The notes under the pieces are model-generated. The model worked only from the letters and a program-made list of their open reading frames with translations. It did not search any database and was not told where the DNA came from. Source: Bacteroidales bacterium UBA1217 (lineage in GTDB: Bacteria > Bacteroidota > Bacteroidia > Bacteroidales > P3). From it: a stretch of 34,387 bases of DNA. Position 1 is the stretch's first letter. Each line of letters begins with the position of its first letter. Below, piece after piece: positions 1 to 9,141 of the stretch. The DNA is taken from contig DBXH01000017.1 of NCBI GenBank assembly GCA_002309335.1, positions 1 to 34,387 of the forward strand, in the 5' to 3' direction. The position numbers and the translations under genes were made by a program.

Positions 1-1014
1 AAAGAGAGCGATAATATATATATTCAAAACGAGGAAATTAAACCGCTATACTATACTCACGACAGATTGTTTGGACGCAACAAACGCTTTATAGGACAAC
101 GAACCATAAACAAAATAATACTTGGTTTGATGGGTTATCCTAATGAGGGTGCCACAATCAACCAAGATTATTGCATTCAACTCCTGAAACAACAACAATT
201 TGATGTTTTCGAGCCTACATTTTTTGACTCTTATTTTCTACCCTATCTAAACGGGAAACCATTCGTGATAACCGTACATGATATGATTATGGAGCGACTG
301 GGATGTGACGACTGGCAAGCCCATCAGAAAAAAATGCTTTGTCCTTTGGCGGCAGCAATACACGTTCCATCGGAAAACACAAAAAAAGACTTGGTAGACA
401 TTCTAAATATCTCTCCCGAAAAAATATATGTTATACCTCACGGGGCTCCAACCAAGCCACCCGTGTCCTACCCTTCTCCTTTCTCGTTTCCCTACGTTCT
501 TTTTGTCGGTGCTCGATTGTTGTACAAAAACTTTGGTCCGTTTGTAGAGGAATGCGCCATTGTCATAGAACACCATCCAAAACTACATATTGTTTGCACT
601 GGTTCTCCATTCTCAGAGGACGAGCAGAAACTAATCGCAGAACACAATCTCTCACAAAATATTATCCAATTATTTGCATCTGAACAGGAGTTGCAGTCTC
701 TGTATCAAAACGCTGTCGCTTTTGTTTACCCGTCTGCATACGAAGGATTTGGAATGCCAATTTTAGAGGCCTTTTCCTGTGAATGTCCTGTGATGTTGAA
801 CAACGCCAGTTGCTTTCCTGAAGTAGGTGGAGATGCAGCCATCTATTTTGACATCAACCGCAGAGGGGACTTAGCCGAGCACATCTTGTCCTTTTATAAA
901 ACATCATCTTATGACAGAAACGCTTTAATAATAAAAGGTAAAGAGCGTTTAAAACAATTCAGCTGGAATAAATCCGCCCAAAAATTGAAACAGATTTACA
1001 ACAACTTAACTTGA
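1..1014 (+). CDS. GT4-family glycosyltransferase, 5' end outside window
   Basis: The frame is open from base 1, so the gene begins left of the window; the TTG at 67 is only an internal codon. The C-terminal Rossmann domain of GT-B retaining glycosyltransferases is clear: a linker ending in VIPHGAP, then FVGARLLYKN, and the nucleotide-sugar-binding segment YEGFGMPILEAF with the two family glutamates. It probably transfers a sugar from a nucleotide donor onto a lipid-linked glycan at the cytoplasmic face of the inner membrane. It is followed 17 bp later by a GT2 gene on the same strand, so it belongs to the surface-polysaccharide operon. Donor and linkage cannot be read from the sequence. Confidence 0.9.
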   Translation, partial: KESDNIYIQNEEIKPLYYTHDRLFGRNKRFIGQRTINKIILGLMGYPNEGATINQDYCIQLLKQQQFDVFEPTFFDSYFLPYLNGKPFVITVHDMIMERLGCDDWQAHQKKMLCPLAAAIHVPSENTKKDLVDILNISPEKIYVIPHGAPTKPPVSYPSPFSFPYVLFVGARLLYKNFGPFVEECAIVIEHHPKLHIVCTGSPFSEDEQKLIAEHNLSQNIIQLFASEQELQSLYQNAVAFVYPSAYEGFGMPILEAFSCECPVMLNNASCFPEVGGDAAIYFDINRRGDLAEHILSFYKTSSYDRNALIIKGKERLKQFSWNKSAQKLKQIYNNLT

Positions 1015-1031
1015 CAATATCATTTTATTAA

Positions 1032-1874
1032 GTGAAACTCTCTATAATTACAGTCAACCTTAACAACCGCGATGGACTGAAACGGACCATAGAAAGTGTC
1101 GTAAGCCAAACTTTTACCGACTACGAGTGGATTGTCATCGACGGAGGCAGCACAGATGGCAGCCGTGAACTGATTGAGCAGTATGCCGACCGCTTTGCCT
1201 ACTGGTGCAGTGAACCCGACAAAGGCATTTACAACGCCATGAACAAGGGCATTTCCCACGCTAATGGCCAGTGGATGCAGTTTCTTAACAGCGGAGACTC
1301 ATTGTTTGAGCGCAATACACTAGAAAAAGTCTTCACAAAAGAATACGACGAGGATGTTGTCTATGGAGATGTGAACTATGTAGATGCAAAAGGCAGATTG
1401 GTCCGAACAGAGAAAAAACCTGACAACCTAAGATTGTCATATTTTTATCACAATACATTATGTCATCAAGCCACATTTTACAAAAAGGACATCTTTATAA
1501 AATACAAATATGATGAATCTTTAAGCATATGCGCTGATATAGCTTTAAATATTAGTTTATTATTAAACAATTACCGACTGAAACACATACCATTATATAT
1601 TGTTAATTTTGAAGAGGGTGGAATTGGTGCAGTCTTTACTCCAAAACATAATGAGGAAAGGGAATCAATGTATGCTAAGTATATACCAGAATACCTACAG
1701 GTAGACATGCGTGAGCTTCGGGAATACGAGAAAGAAAGAGTCTATATTAACAGTCACAAAATATATTCATTGATTTACAGACTGTCCAACCTTAAAATAA
1801 AAATAGCAAGTAAACTTGTGATTTTTATTGAAAAAATTAAGATTCAAATAAAACGCCAGACTCCACTTCGATGA
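1032..1874 (+). CDS. GT2-family glycosyltransferase (WfgS/WcaE-like)
   Basis: A 280-residue GT-A glycosyltransferase with a GTG start. The N-terminus SIITVNLNNRDGLKRTI, the VIDGGSTDGS nucleotide-binding segment, the KGIYNAMNKGI motif and FLNSGDS (metal-binding position) match the short WfgS/WcaE-like GT2 subgroup of O-antigen and colanic acid clusters (family knowledge). It should add one sugar to a growing repeat unit. The C-terminal half is more AT-rich than the N-terminal half and ends in a lysine-rich amphipathic stretch that may contact the membrane. Specificity is unknown. Confidence 0.88.
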   Translation: MKLSIITVNLNNRDGLKRTIESVVSQTFTDYEWIVIDGGSTDGSRELIEQYADRFAYWCSEPDKGIYNAMNKGISHANGQWMQFLNSGDSLFERNTLEKVFTKEYDEDVVYGDVNYVDAKGRLVRTEKKPDNLRLSYFYHNTLCHQATFYKKDIFIKYKYDESLSICADIALNISLLLNNYRLKHIPLYIVNFEEGGIGAVFTPKHNEERESMYAKYIPEYLQVDMRELREYEKERVYINSHKIYSLIYRLSNLKIKIASKLVIFIEKIKIQIKRQTPLR

Positions 1875-1922
1875 CTATGTCCTCAACTCTTGTCGAAACA
1901 TAAACAATTACGCCAAAGTGAA

Positions 1923-2729
1923 ATGGGATATCACCAAAGCATTATTGTAATACCGGTTCACAAAAAACAGCCATCCGATGACGAGATGATTTCGTTGCGA
2001 CAAGGCGCAAAGGTGTTGAACAGGCATCCTTTCTGTATTGTTTGCCCCGAAGGACTTGATATCGGTAGATACGGGAACGTACTCACTATGGCTGGAGTCA
2101 AGTGGTCGATCGAACGATTCCAACCGCGATTCTTCGACGGCATAAAAGGCTATAACCTCTTGATGCTGGACAAGGCTTTTTATCAACGATTTGCCGAATA
2201 CAAGTATATGCTTATCTATCAGCTTGATGCATGGGTGTTTCGTGATGAGCTGGAGGATTGGTGCAACATGGGGTACGACTACATTGGGGCTCCGTGGTTG
2301 GAGGAGGATTCCGACGGACGTCTCCATTTTGCCGGTGTCGGTAACGGTGGATTCTCGTTGCGTCGTGTTCAGCATTTTATAGAGGTACTCAGATATAAAG
2401 GATCTGTAAGGACTGCCAACCAACTCAACCGCCCTCCTACCATTAAGAACCGCATATACAAATTACTCTATTCGCTCGGCTATCAAAACACAATATCATA
2501 CTACAAAAAAGACCCAACACTGTTCGAAGATATATTCCTCAGTATATTCCTGTCCAACACGAAACTATGTGCTAAAATGCCTAGTCCTGAAGAAGCCGTT
2601 TTTTTTGCCTTTGAAAAATATCCATCTTTACTTTTCTCAAAAAATGGACAACTGCCATTTGGTTGCCACGCCTGGAGAAAATATGAATATGAAACTTTCT
2701 GGCACCAGTTTGTTAATCCCGCAAAGTAG
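1923..2729 (+). CDS. DUF5672 family protein, putative glycosyltransferase-like
   Basis: Residues after the start read HQSIIVIPVHKKQPS, then a central block with YMLIYQLDAWVF, YDYIGAPW and GVGNGGFSLR, which is the hallmark of DUF5672, a family common in Bacteroidota glycan loci and resembling a GT-A fold with a D-x-W/D-x-D type motif. The frame is also open from a TTG at 1890, giving 279 residues, but ATG at 1923 places the first beta strand close to the N-terminus as is usual; neither has a convincing ribosome-binding site. It lies between GT2 genes, so it is likely a transferase for the same polysaccharide. No reaction is established from the sequence. Confidence 0.8.
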   Translation: MGYHQSIIVIPVHKKQPSDDEMISLRQGAKVLNRHPFCIVCPEGLDIGRYGNVLTMAGVKWSIERFQPRFFDGIKGYNLLMLDKAFYQRFAEYKYMLIYQLDAWVFRDELEDWCNMGYDYIGAPWLEEDSDGRLHFAGVGNGGFSLRRVQHFIEVLRYKGSVRTANQLNRPPTIKNRIYKLLYSLGYQNTISYYKKDPTLFEDIFLSIFLSNTKLCAKMPSPEEAVFFAFEKYPSLLFSKNGQLPFGCHAWRKYEYETFWHQFVNPAK

Positions 2730-2735
2730 TATAAT

Positions 2736-3590
2736 ATGAATTATCTTGTATCAGTTATTGTCCCATGTTACCAACAAGGTGAATACTTACAAGAAACGCT
2801 CTATAGTATTCTTAATCAAACATATCAGAATTGGGAATGCATCGTCGTCAACGACGGCTCGACCGACAACACTAAAGAGGTTACAGAGTCGTTCTGCAAC
2901 AAGGATCCCCGATTCCGATACGTAGAGCAGAAAAACCAAGGTCCTTCAATTGCACGTAATACCGGAATAAATGCTTCCCAAGGTGAATTCATACTGCCTC
3001 TTGATGCCGATGACATAATTGCACCTACATATATGTCAAAAGCAATGGATTGTTTTGAAAAACATCCAGACACTCAAATCGTTTATTGCAAAGCCCGGTT
3101 TTTTGGAGCAATAGAACAAGAATGGGAACTGCCCAAATACAGCTATGAATCTTTCATTTGGCTAAACAGTATTTTTTGCTCTGCTTTTTTCCGTCGCTCC
3201 GATTTTGATAAGACTATAGGCTACAACCCAAATATGGTTTACGGATTTGAAGATTGGGACTTATGGCTTTCTATTCTTACTCCCAATTCCATCGTATACC
3301 AAATAGATGAACCCCTGTTTTTTTACCGACAAAAAGATCTGTCTCGGTCTACTACATCATTAGAAAATCTGAAAAAATTATATCCTATTATTTACCAAAA
3401 TCATAAAGAAATTTACAAACCCTACTTAAGCCATATTATAGAATACCACAACGCCAGTTTGCTATATGAGATAGAGGCCCACAACGCCATACTGAAGGTG
3501 AAAGCCTCTAAATCATACCGTCTGGGATATGCCCTACTCCACCCTATCTACAAGTTGTTAAACCTATTCAGGAAGAACCACGATGAATGA
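2736..3590 (+). CDS. GT2-family glycosyltransferase
   Basis: A 284-residue GT-A enzyme: VSVIVPCYQQGEYLQETL at the N-terminus, VVNDGSTDNT for nucleotide binding, QGPSIARNTGI, and LDADD as the metal-binding DxD. It probably transfers a hexose or related sugar in assembly of the surface polysaccharide. The final 25 residues contain RLGYALLHP followed by a hydrophobic and basic stretch, and the next gene carries a similar tail. The start ATG is 6 bp after the previous stop and the 3' end overlaps the next gene by 8 bp, so the genes are translationally coupled. Confidence 0.92.
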   Translation: MNYLVSVIVPCYQQGEYLQETLYSILNQTYQNWECIVVNDGSTDNTKEVTESFCNKDPRFRYVEQKNQGPSIARNTGINASQGEFILPLDADDIIAPTYMSKAMDCFEKHPDTQIVYCKARFFGAIEQEWELPKYSYESFIWLNSIFCSAFFRRSDFDKTIGYNPNMVYGFEDWDLWLSILTPNSIVYQIDEPLFFYRQKDLSRSTTSLENLKKLYPIIYQNHKEIYKPYLSHIIEYHNASLLYEIEAHNAILKVKASKSYRLGYALLHPIYKLLNLFRKNHDE

Positions 3591-4458
3591 CACTCCTTTG
3601 TTTTCCATACTGATTGCCAACTATAATGATGGCCGCTACCTGAATGATGCCCTTGCCAGCGTTGAACGGCAGACTTACCGTAACTTCGAGGTCATCATTG
3701 TCGATGATTGCTCTACCGACAATTCAAAGTTTTTTTTACAAGGATTGGAATCCAAACCCAAATACCACATTTATTTCAACGACAAAAACCACGGCTGCGG
3801 CTATACGAAACGAAGATGTGTTGAGATGGCCAATGGGGACATCTGTGGCTTTCTGGATGCCGACGACGCTCTTACTCCCGACGCATTGGAGGTGATGGTT
3901 GAGAGCCACTTAAATCATCCAGATACCAGCATTATCTATTCAAGATACCATTTCTGCAACAGAGAACTTGAGCCATTGTACATCTCCAAACATCAATGCA
4001 CAATACCCGATAATAGCAGTTTTTTGGAATACAAGCGAGGAGCCATATCCCACTTTGTGACTTTTAAGAAGTCGTCTTATAATATGACATTAGGTATTAA
4101 CGACCAGTTTCGTATTGCTGAAGACCTCGACCTTTACTTTAAACTGGAAGAAGTGGGCAAAAATCTATTCATCGACAAGCCTTTGTACTATTACCGAATT
4201 GGTACCGGAAACAACACCTCGCTCAATGAAAACGTTGTCAAGGCCTCATATTGGGAGATAATAGCAAAAACTGAAGCTTGCCGCAGACGCAATTTGAGTT
4301 ATGAAGCTGTGGAATTGCCAATGATTGAAGAAATCACAAATTCAATTGTTTCACTAAAAGCAACGGATGTCAAACAAACACGCGAATACAAATTAGGGAA
4401 CTACTTGCTTCATCCTAAATTATTCTTTAAGAATTTATTAAATCATAGGCCTTTCTGA
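3583..4458 (+). CDS. GT2-family glycosyltransferase
   Basis: A 291-residue GT-A enzyme with FSILIANYNDGRYLNDAL, VDDCSTDNS and FLDADDAL (DxD) in the first 100 residues, and EDLDLYFKLEEVG near residue 190, a typical catalytic-base region. The tail KLGNYLLHPKLFFKN resembles that of the preceding GT2, suggesting relatedness or a shared membrane-association element. It overlaps the upstream gene by 8 bp, and its stop overlaps the start of the fucosyltransferase-like gene (TGATG). Sugar specificity is not readable. Confidence 0.92.
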   Translation: MNDTPLFSILIANYNDGRYLNDALASVERQTYRNFEVIIVDDCSTDNSKFFLQGLESKPKYHIYFNDKNHGCGYTKRRCVEMANGDICGFLDADDALTPDALEVMVESHLNHPDTSIIYSRYHFCNRELEPLYISKHQCTIPDNSSFLEYKRGAISHFVTFKKSSYNMTLGINDQFRIAEDLDLYFKLEEVGKNLFIDKPLYYYRIGTGNNTSLNENVVKASYWEIIAKTEACRRRNLSYEAVELPMIEEITNSIVSLKATDVKQTREYKLGNYLLHPKLFFKNLLNHRPF

Positions 4459-5285
4459 TGATTAATATAGTTAATATAGTTGGTGGTTTAGGCAACCAGA
4501 TGTTTGGCTATGCTTTTTTTCTTGCCATAAAATGGAAACACCCTTATGCATTGAACTTGTTAAACATTGAGTTCACTGTTAATCGGCACTATGGTTTGGA
4601 ATTGTTTAAGGTTTTCAAGATATCTGACAACTGGAGGTGTTTTGTTTCCAAATGCCTTGACCATCAAACTGTATACAAAATTCTTTCCATTGACAGAGTT
4701 ACCCAAACAGATCCACTAAAATATGAACCCGAATTGACAAATTGCAAACGTGGAAATCATTTTTTTAACGGCTACTGGCAAACTGAGCAATACTTTAAAG
4801 ATATAGAACAAAAAGTCAAAGACAAATTCACATTCAGGGAAAGCATAATTAGTGAACGAAACAAACAATTGTCCACTAAAATGCTTGAGACAGAAAGCAT
4901 ATCTGTACACATAAGAAGAGGTGATTACCTGAAAGAGGACGGATGGAATATTAGCGAAGGAAGTTATTATGATAATGCAATCTCTTACATAAACAATAAC
5001 GTCAACAATCCGATTTTTTATTTTTTTTCAGATGATATCGAATGGTGCAAAGCCAAGTTTAAAGGGGCGAACTATCATTTCATTGACTGGAATAAAGGCA
5101 ATGATAGTTGGCAGGATATGTACCTGATGACTAAATGCAAACACAACATCATCGCAAACAGTTCTTTTAGCTGGTGGGGAGCCTGGCTTAATGCCAATGA
5201 GAATAAGCTGGTGCTGGCACCATCTGTATGGCTGCCGGGCTTTAATCAGACTGACGCAATACCATCTTCTTGGATTAAAATATAA
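4458..5285 (+). CDS. GT11-family alpha-1,2-fucosyltransferase-like protein
   Basis: A 275-residue protein with the complete GT11 signature set: GGLGNQMFGYAFF at the N-terminus, SVHIRRGDYL near residue 150 (GDP-fucose binding) and the C-terminal NSSFSWWGAWLN. GT11 enzymes transfer fucose, or more rarely another 6-deoxysugar or galactose, in an alpha-1,2 linkage. Here the acceptor would be the surface glycan. It overlaps the upstream GT2 stop by one base. The family call is firm; the fucose donor is inferred, since no GDP-fucose synthesis genes are in the window. From here the DNA becomes noticeably AT-rich. Confidence 0.9.
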   Translation: MINIVNIVGGLGNQMFGYAFFLAIKWKHPYALNLLNIEFTVNRHYGLELFKVFKISDNWRCFVSKCLDHQTVYKILSIDRVTQTDPLKYEPELTNCKRGNHFFNGYWQTEQYFKDIEQKVKDKFTFRESIISERNKQLSTKMLETESISVHIRRGDYLKEDGWNISEGSYYDNAISYINNNVNNPIFYFFSDDIEWCKAKFKGANYHFIDWNKGNDSWQDMYLMTKCKHNIIANSSFSWWGAWLNANENKLVLAPSVWLPGFNQTDAIPSSWIKI

Positions 5286-5335
5286 GGCCCTTGGGATATA
5301 CAAAGTGTTTTTGGTGTATAAACTTATGAAATCAT

Positions 5336-5343
5336 TACGTTTG
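5336..5343 (+). promoter_or_regulatory. possible -7 box (TACGTTTG)
   Basis: TACGTTTG fits the Bacteroidota -7 consensus TAnnTTTG and lies 44 bp before the acyltransferase start in a 102-bp gap. The nearest upstream TTTG (5310-5313) is 22 bp away rather than 19, so this is a weak candidate for an internal promoter of the locus. Confidence 0.3.
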
Positions 5344-5387
5344 TAATCTATAAACAGGTTTTTATAATATAATCTATATTTCAACAT

Positions 5388-6479
5388 ATGGTTAGGAATA
5401 CCTTCTGGGATTATGTAAAAGGAGTTACAATTTTGATGGTTATTGTCGGACATCAGATTCAATATTCTACTGGGAGTGAGGTATTTTTTGACGATCCAAT
5501 TTTTAAATTCATTTACAGCTTACATATGCCTCTTTTTATGTTTGTTTCTGGTTTCTTCTTTTATAATTCAGTAAACAAACATTCTTCACTGACAATCATA
5601 AAAAACAAAACACTTCAACTTATACTTCCTATTGTTACATTTACTATAATTAGTTTTCTATTATCTGACATTAACTCATTCAACTCTTTAGTTGATAATA
5701 GTCCTAAAAATATCTATAATCTTATTTTTGGTCATTTCTCAAAAAAAGCTTTGTTGTTTGGTTTTTTGAAAAACCTCTGGTTCTTATGGATCGTTTTCTT
5801 TCTAAGCATCTTTTTAATTGTAGTCCGTTCATGCCATATAGACTCATTATGGATTTATTTATTGATATTCATTGCTCTTTTTTTTATTCCCGACTTCTAT
5901 ATCTGTAATATGTTTTGTTTTATGTATCCATATTTTTTAACAGGATACCTTATTAACAAATATGGGTTATTTTATTCTGTGTTTTACAATCAAAAACGCA
6001 TCATCAATTATTCTATCTTTATATCATTCATCATACTATTATTATTATACAACAGAAACACATACATTTATATTACAGGATATAGTATTATTGGGAAAAA
6101 CAATCAGTTACTTTACGATTTACATCGTTTATTAATAGGTTATTGTGGCATTTATTCAATAATATGGTTCTTTCTCAAACTGAAAAGCATAAATTTGAAT
6201 ATTCCTTCATTAATAAGAAAAGGATTCTTATATCTCGGAAGAAATACCAAACAGTTATACATCATAACCAGTTTACCAGTATTTATTAATATTTTAAGAC
6301 GATTTGCGACTGGTGAAGTGAACTATATGAAAAGTTTAATATCAACCATTGTTATAACACTTGTTTCAATATTAATTATTGAACTTATTAAAAGAATCAA
6401 TTGGGCAAACCTAATTGTTTTTGGACAAAAGAATAATCATAAACCTAATACCCTTAATAGTAATAACAATAATATATAA
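5388..6479 (+). CDS. acyltransferase-3 family membrane protein
   Basis: A 363-residue multi-pass protein. The opening FWDYVKGVTILMVIVGHQ and the following YSLHMPLFMFVSGFFF match the first two helices of the acyltransferase-3 family, including its conserved histidine. About ten hydrophobic segments follow. Members O-acetylate or otherwise acylate sugars of surface polysaccharides, taking an acyl group across the membrane. The gene is extremely AT-rich (one 60-bp line at 6001 has 12 G/C) and is preceded by a 102-bp gap, consistent with a separately acquired serotype gene. Target sugar unknown. Confidence 0.88.
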   Translation: MVRNTFWDYVKGVTILMVIVGHQIQYSTGSEVFFDDPIFKFIYSLHMPLFMFVSGFFFYNSVNKHSSLTIIKNKTLQLILPIVTFTIISFLLSDINSFNSLVDNSPKNIYNLIFGHFSKKALLFGFLKNLWFLWIVFFLSIFLIVVRSCHIDSLWIYLLIFIALFFIPDFYICNMFCFMYPYFLTGYLINKYGLFYSVFYNQKRIINYSIFISFIILLLLYNRNTYIYITGYSIIGKNNQLLYDLHRLLIGYCGIYSIIWFFLKLKSINLNIPSLIRKGFLYLGRNTKQLYIITSLPVFINILRRFATGEVNYMKSLISTIVITLVSILIIELIKRINWANLIVFGQKNNHKPNTLNSNNNNI

Positions 6480-6515
6480 TGGAAACGGTGTAAATAAAAT
6501 ATTGTATAATATTAT

Positions 6516-6523
6516 TATCTTTG
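6516..6523 (+). promoter_or_regulatory. possible -7 box close to start (TATCTTTG)
   Basis: TATCTTTG matches TAnnTTTG and ends 10 bp before the ATG at 6534, which would give a very short leader. No TTTG is found at the proper -33 distance, so this may be coincidental in AT-rich DNA. Confidence 0.25.
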
Positions 6524-6533
6524 ATATATCAAA

Positions 6534-7481
6534 ATGGTTTCTGTTGCCCTTTGCACATACAATGGTGAGACATACATCGCCACTCAAATAAAATCTATTT
6601 TGGAACAATCCACCCCTGTGGATGAAATAGTTGTATGTGATGACGGATCAACAGACAAGACAATCGCCATTCTAGATGAAATAAAACAGAGCAGTTCTAC
6701 AAACATTGTTATCCATAGAAACACCCATAACATTGGTGTTTGTGCCAATTTTGAATTAGCCATTTCTCTCTGCAAAGGAGACATCATTTTTTTATCAGAT
6801 CAAGATGATATTTGGAATCCTGATAAAGTAAAAACAATACTATCCTGGTTTGAAAGCAATCCAGATAAATCAGCTGTATTTACAGATGCCTCCTTGATTA
6901 AAGACAATGAAGAACCTTTTTCTGAAAAGACTCTGTGGGAATGTATCGGTTTCAACAAGAAAATGCGAAGATACTTTGATAAAGGTCTTTCTTTAGAAAC
7001 CTTTTTCATCAACAAGGCTACAGGAGCCACAATGGCAATTAGAAAAGAGATCAAATTTCCTTTTGCCCAATATTGCAATAAAGACAATGTACTTCACGAT
7101 TACTGCATTGCTCTGAAAGCATTAGATAATGATGAGTTGGGATACATCAGCAAACCATTGATACAATATCGTTTACACGGTAATCAACAAGCTGGAATCA
7201 ATTACCAACTACAACATCCTGAAATATTCAGCAACATTCATAGGCCATTGTGTAATATACCTAAATCTTTTCCATTCGAAAACATACGGACTCGGGCGAA
7301 AGCTATATTTGGACATAAAAGAGCCAAATTTTCATTATTCCAAACTATCATTCATTTTTTGAGATATATCATTATTTACCATTGGTTCTTTCTTCATTTT
7401 TACTCATACGACATAATATATAAGACAAAACTCTTTAGTCATTTATTCAGTTCGAGACTGTTAAACTATTCAAGAAGATAA
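6534..7481 (+). CDS. GT2-family glycosyltransferase (rhamnosyltransferase-like)
   Basis: A 315-residue GT-A enzyme beginning VSVALCTYNGETYIATQIKSI, followed by VVCDDGSTDKT and FLSDQDDIW, the metal-binding block typical of the RfbN/rhamnosyltransferase-like GT2 subgroup. A conserved HDYCIAL segment and YRLHGNQQ follow near residue 190-220. The C-terminal ~50 residues are strongly hydrophobic and aromatic, suggesting membrane attachment. It is AT-rich like its neighbours. Rhamnose or another 6-deoxysugar donor is a family-level guess only. Confidence 0.88.
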   Translation: MVSVALCTYNGETYIATQIKSILEQSTPVDEIVVCDDGSTDKTIAILDEIKQSSSTNIVIHRNTHNIGVCANFELAISLCKGDIIFLSDQDDIWNPDKVKTILSWFESNPDKSAVFTDASLIKDNEEPFSEKTLWECIGFNKKMRRYFDKGLSLETFFINKATGATMAIRKEIKFPFAQYCNKDNVLHDYCIALKALDNDELGYISKPLIQYRLHGNQQAGINYQLQHPEIFSNIHRPLCNIPKSFPFENIRTRAKAIFGHKRAKFSLFQTIIHFLRYIIIYHWFFLHFYSYDIIYKTKLFSHLFSSRLLNYSRR

Positions 7482-7591
7482 TCCATCAAAATATATAACA
7501 AGAAACCAATAGATTTCGTTGACTTTGTTCAAATTCCATAGAATATATAATTATTTAAACAACCATTAATTATAGATTATTAAATACATTA

Positions 7592-9043
7592 ATGCTTTTC
7601 AACTCTATAGATTTTCTTATTTTTCTTCCTATCGTATTCGCCATATATTGGTTATTGAAAGATAGAGTAAAGTTTCAAAATGCTTTTGTCGTCATTGCTT
7701 CATACTTTTTCTATGGTTGGTGGGATTGGCGATTCCTGATTCTAATTGCTTTCACATCGGCCTGCAGTTATGCATCAGGGCTTTTGATAGAGAGGGTAAG
7801 ACTAAAAGATAACGAAAACGAAGAACAAAATTGCAAACGATGGACACGACTCATTACAACATCAAATATCATAATCAATCTGCTGATACTTGGAGTATTC
7901 AAATACTACAACTTTTTCATTGAGTCATTTGTTGCACTGTTTCCATCGCTTAATGCCGACCGGTTGCTGCTCAACATCATTCTGCCTGTAGGCATAAGTT
8001 TTTACACTTTCCAAGCATTAAGTTACAGTATAGACGTTTACCGTCGCAAAATAGAGCCGACACACGACATCGTGGCATTCTTCGCCTACGTCAGTTTCTT
8101 TCCTCAGCTTGTGGCCGGACCTATTGAACGAGCAACAAACTTACTGCCACAATTCGGCCAAAAACGCGAATTCGACTATGCTACGGCTGTTGATGGATGC
8201 AGGCAGATGTTATGGGGTTTCTTCAAGAAAATGGTTGTTGCAGACCGTTGTGCGGTATTTGTAGATAATGTATGGAATGACTATGCTTCGCAAAGTGGCA
8301 GCACCCTACTTATGGCCGCGATCTGTTTTACTTTCCAAATATATGGCGATTTCTCCGGATACAGTGACATTGCGATAGGTACTGCTAAACTATTTGGTAT
8401 AAAACTGAAACGTAATTTCAATGTTCCCTATTTCAGTCGCGACATAGCCGAATTCTGGCGAAGATGGCATATTTCGCTAACAACGTGGTTTCGGGACTAT
8501 CTATATATACCACTTGGCGGAAGCCGTGTCTGCAAAGCAAAAGTAGTACGAAATACTTTTATTATATTCCTAGTCAGTGGCTTGTGGCACGGAGCCAACT
8601 GGACGTTCGTGGTCTGGGGTGCATACCACGCCCTGCTTTTCCTGCCTCTGATATTGCTTGGTAAAAACCGAAGATATACTAACACCGTTGCCGAAGGACA
8701 ATTATTGCCTTCATTTATAGAGTTCTTGCAGATGTTAATGACTTTTGTCTTTGCAGTATTCGGATGGATAATCTTCAGATCTGAAAACATTTCCCAGTCT
8801 TTTGATTTTATTTCCAACATTTTCCAGCAAGACCTTATAACCGTCCCTCAAACACCGGGAATAACTTTACTATTTATTATAATAATGCTTGTAACCGAAT
8901 GGCTTACACGCACAAAAGAACACGGACTTTCCATTGAAGGCATAAAACAGCTATGGATACGAATACCTATCTATTACATCTTTGTATTCTGTATAATATT
9001 TTATTCGTCCGAAAGTGAAGCATTCATATATTTCCAATTCTAA
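7592..9043 (+). CDS. MBOAT-family O-acyltransferase (AlgI/DltB-like)
   Basis: A 483-residue polytopic protein. N-terminal FNSIDFLIFLPIVFAIYW, the central PVGISFYTFQALSYSIDVYR, FFPQLVAGPIERA and the catalytic GLWHGANWTFVVWG (invariant MBOAT histidine) identify an AlgI-type MBOAT protein of normal length. AlgI/DltB proteins pass acyl groups through the membrane for extracytoplasmic acylation of a polymer, usually with a partner such as AlgJ/AlgX or DltD. No such SGNH-type partner follows here; the next gene is a GT39-like protein. It probably acylates the polysaccharide of this locus. Confidence 0.93.
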   Translation: MLFNSIDFLIFLPIVFAIYWLLKDRVKFQNAFVVIASYFFYGWWDWRFLILIAFTSACSYASGLLIERVRLKDNENEEQNCKRWTRLITTSNIIINLLILGVFKYYNFFIESFVALFPSLNADRLLLNIILPVGISFYTFQALSYSIDVYRRKIEPTHDIVAFFAYVSFFPQLVAGPIERATNLLPQFGQKREFDYATAVDGCRQMLWGFFKKMVVADRCAVFVDNVWNDYASQSGSTLLMAAICFTFQIYGDFSGYSDIAIGTAKLFGIKLKRNFNVPYFSRDIAEFWRRWHISLTTWFRDYLYIPLGGSRVCKAKVVRNTFIIFLVSGLWHGANWTFVVWGAYHALLFLPLILLGKNRRYTNTVAEGQLLPSFIEFLQMLMTFVFAVFGWIIFRSENISQSFDFISNIFQQDLITVPQTPGITLLFIIIMLVTEWLTRTKEHGLSIEGIKQLWIRIPIYYIFVFCIIFYSSESEAFIYFQF

Positions 9044-9141
9044 TGTTAGTTAATCATACGTTTTTGAATACTAATTGCGTAATTAATACAAATTAGCTGT
9101 TTTAAGTACGTATTGCATACATTACAACATTATTTCAAACT

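Noticed and set aside
67..1014. TTG at 67 as the true start of the first glycosyltransferase
   Set aside because: The frame is open to base 1 with no stop, and the N-terminal GT-B domain would be too short; the gene is cut by the window edge.
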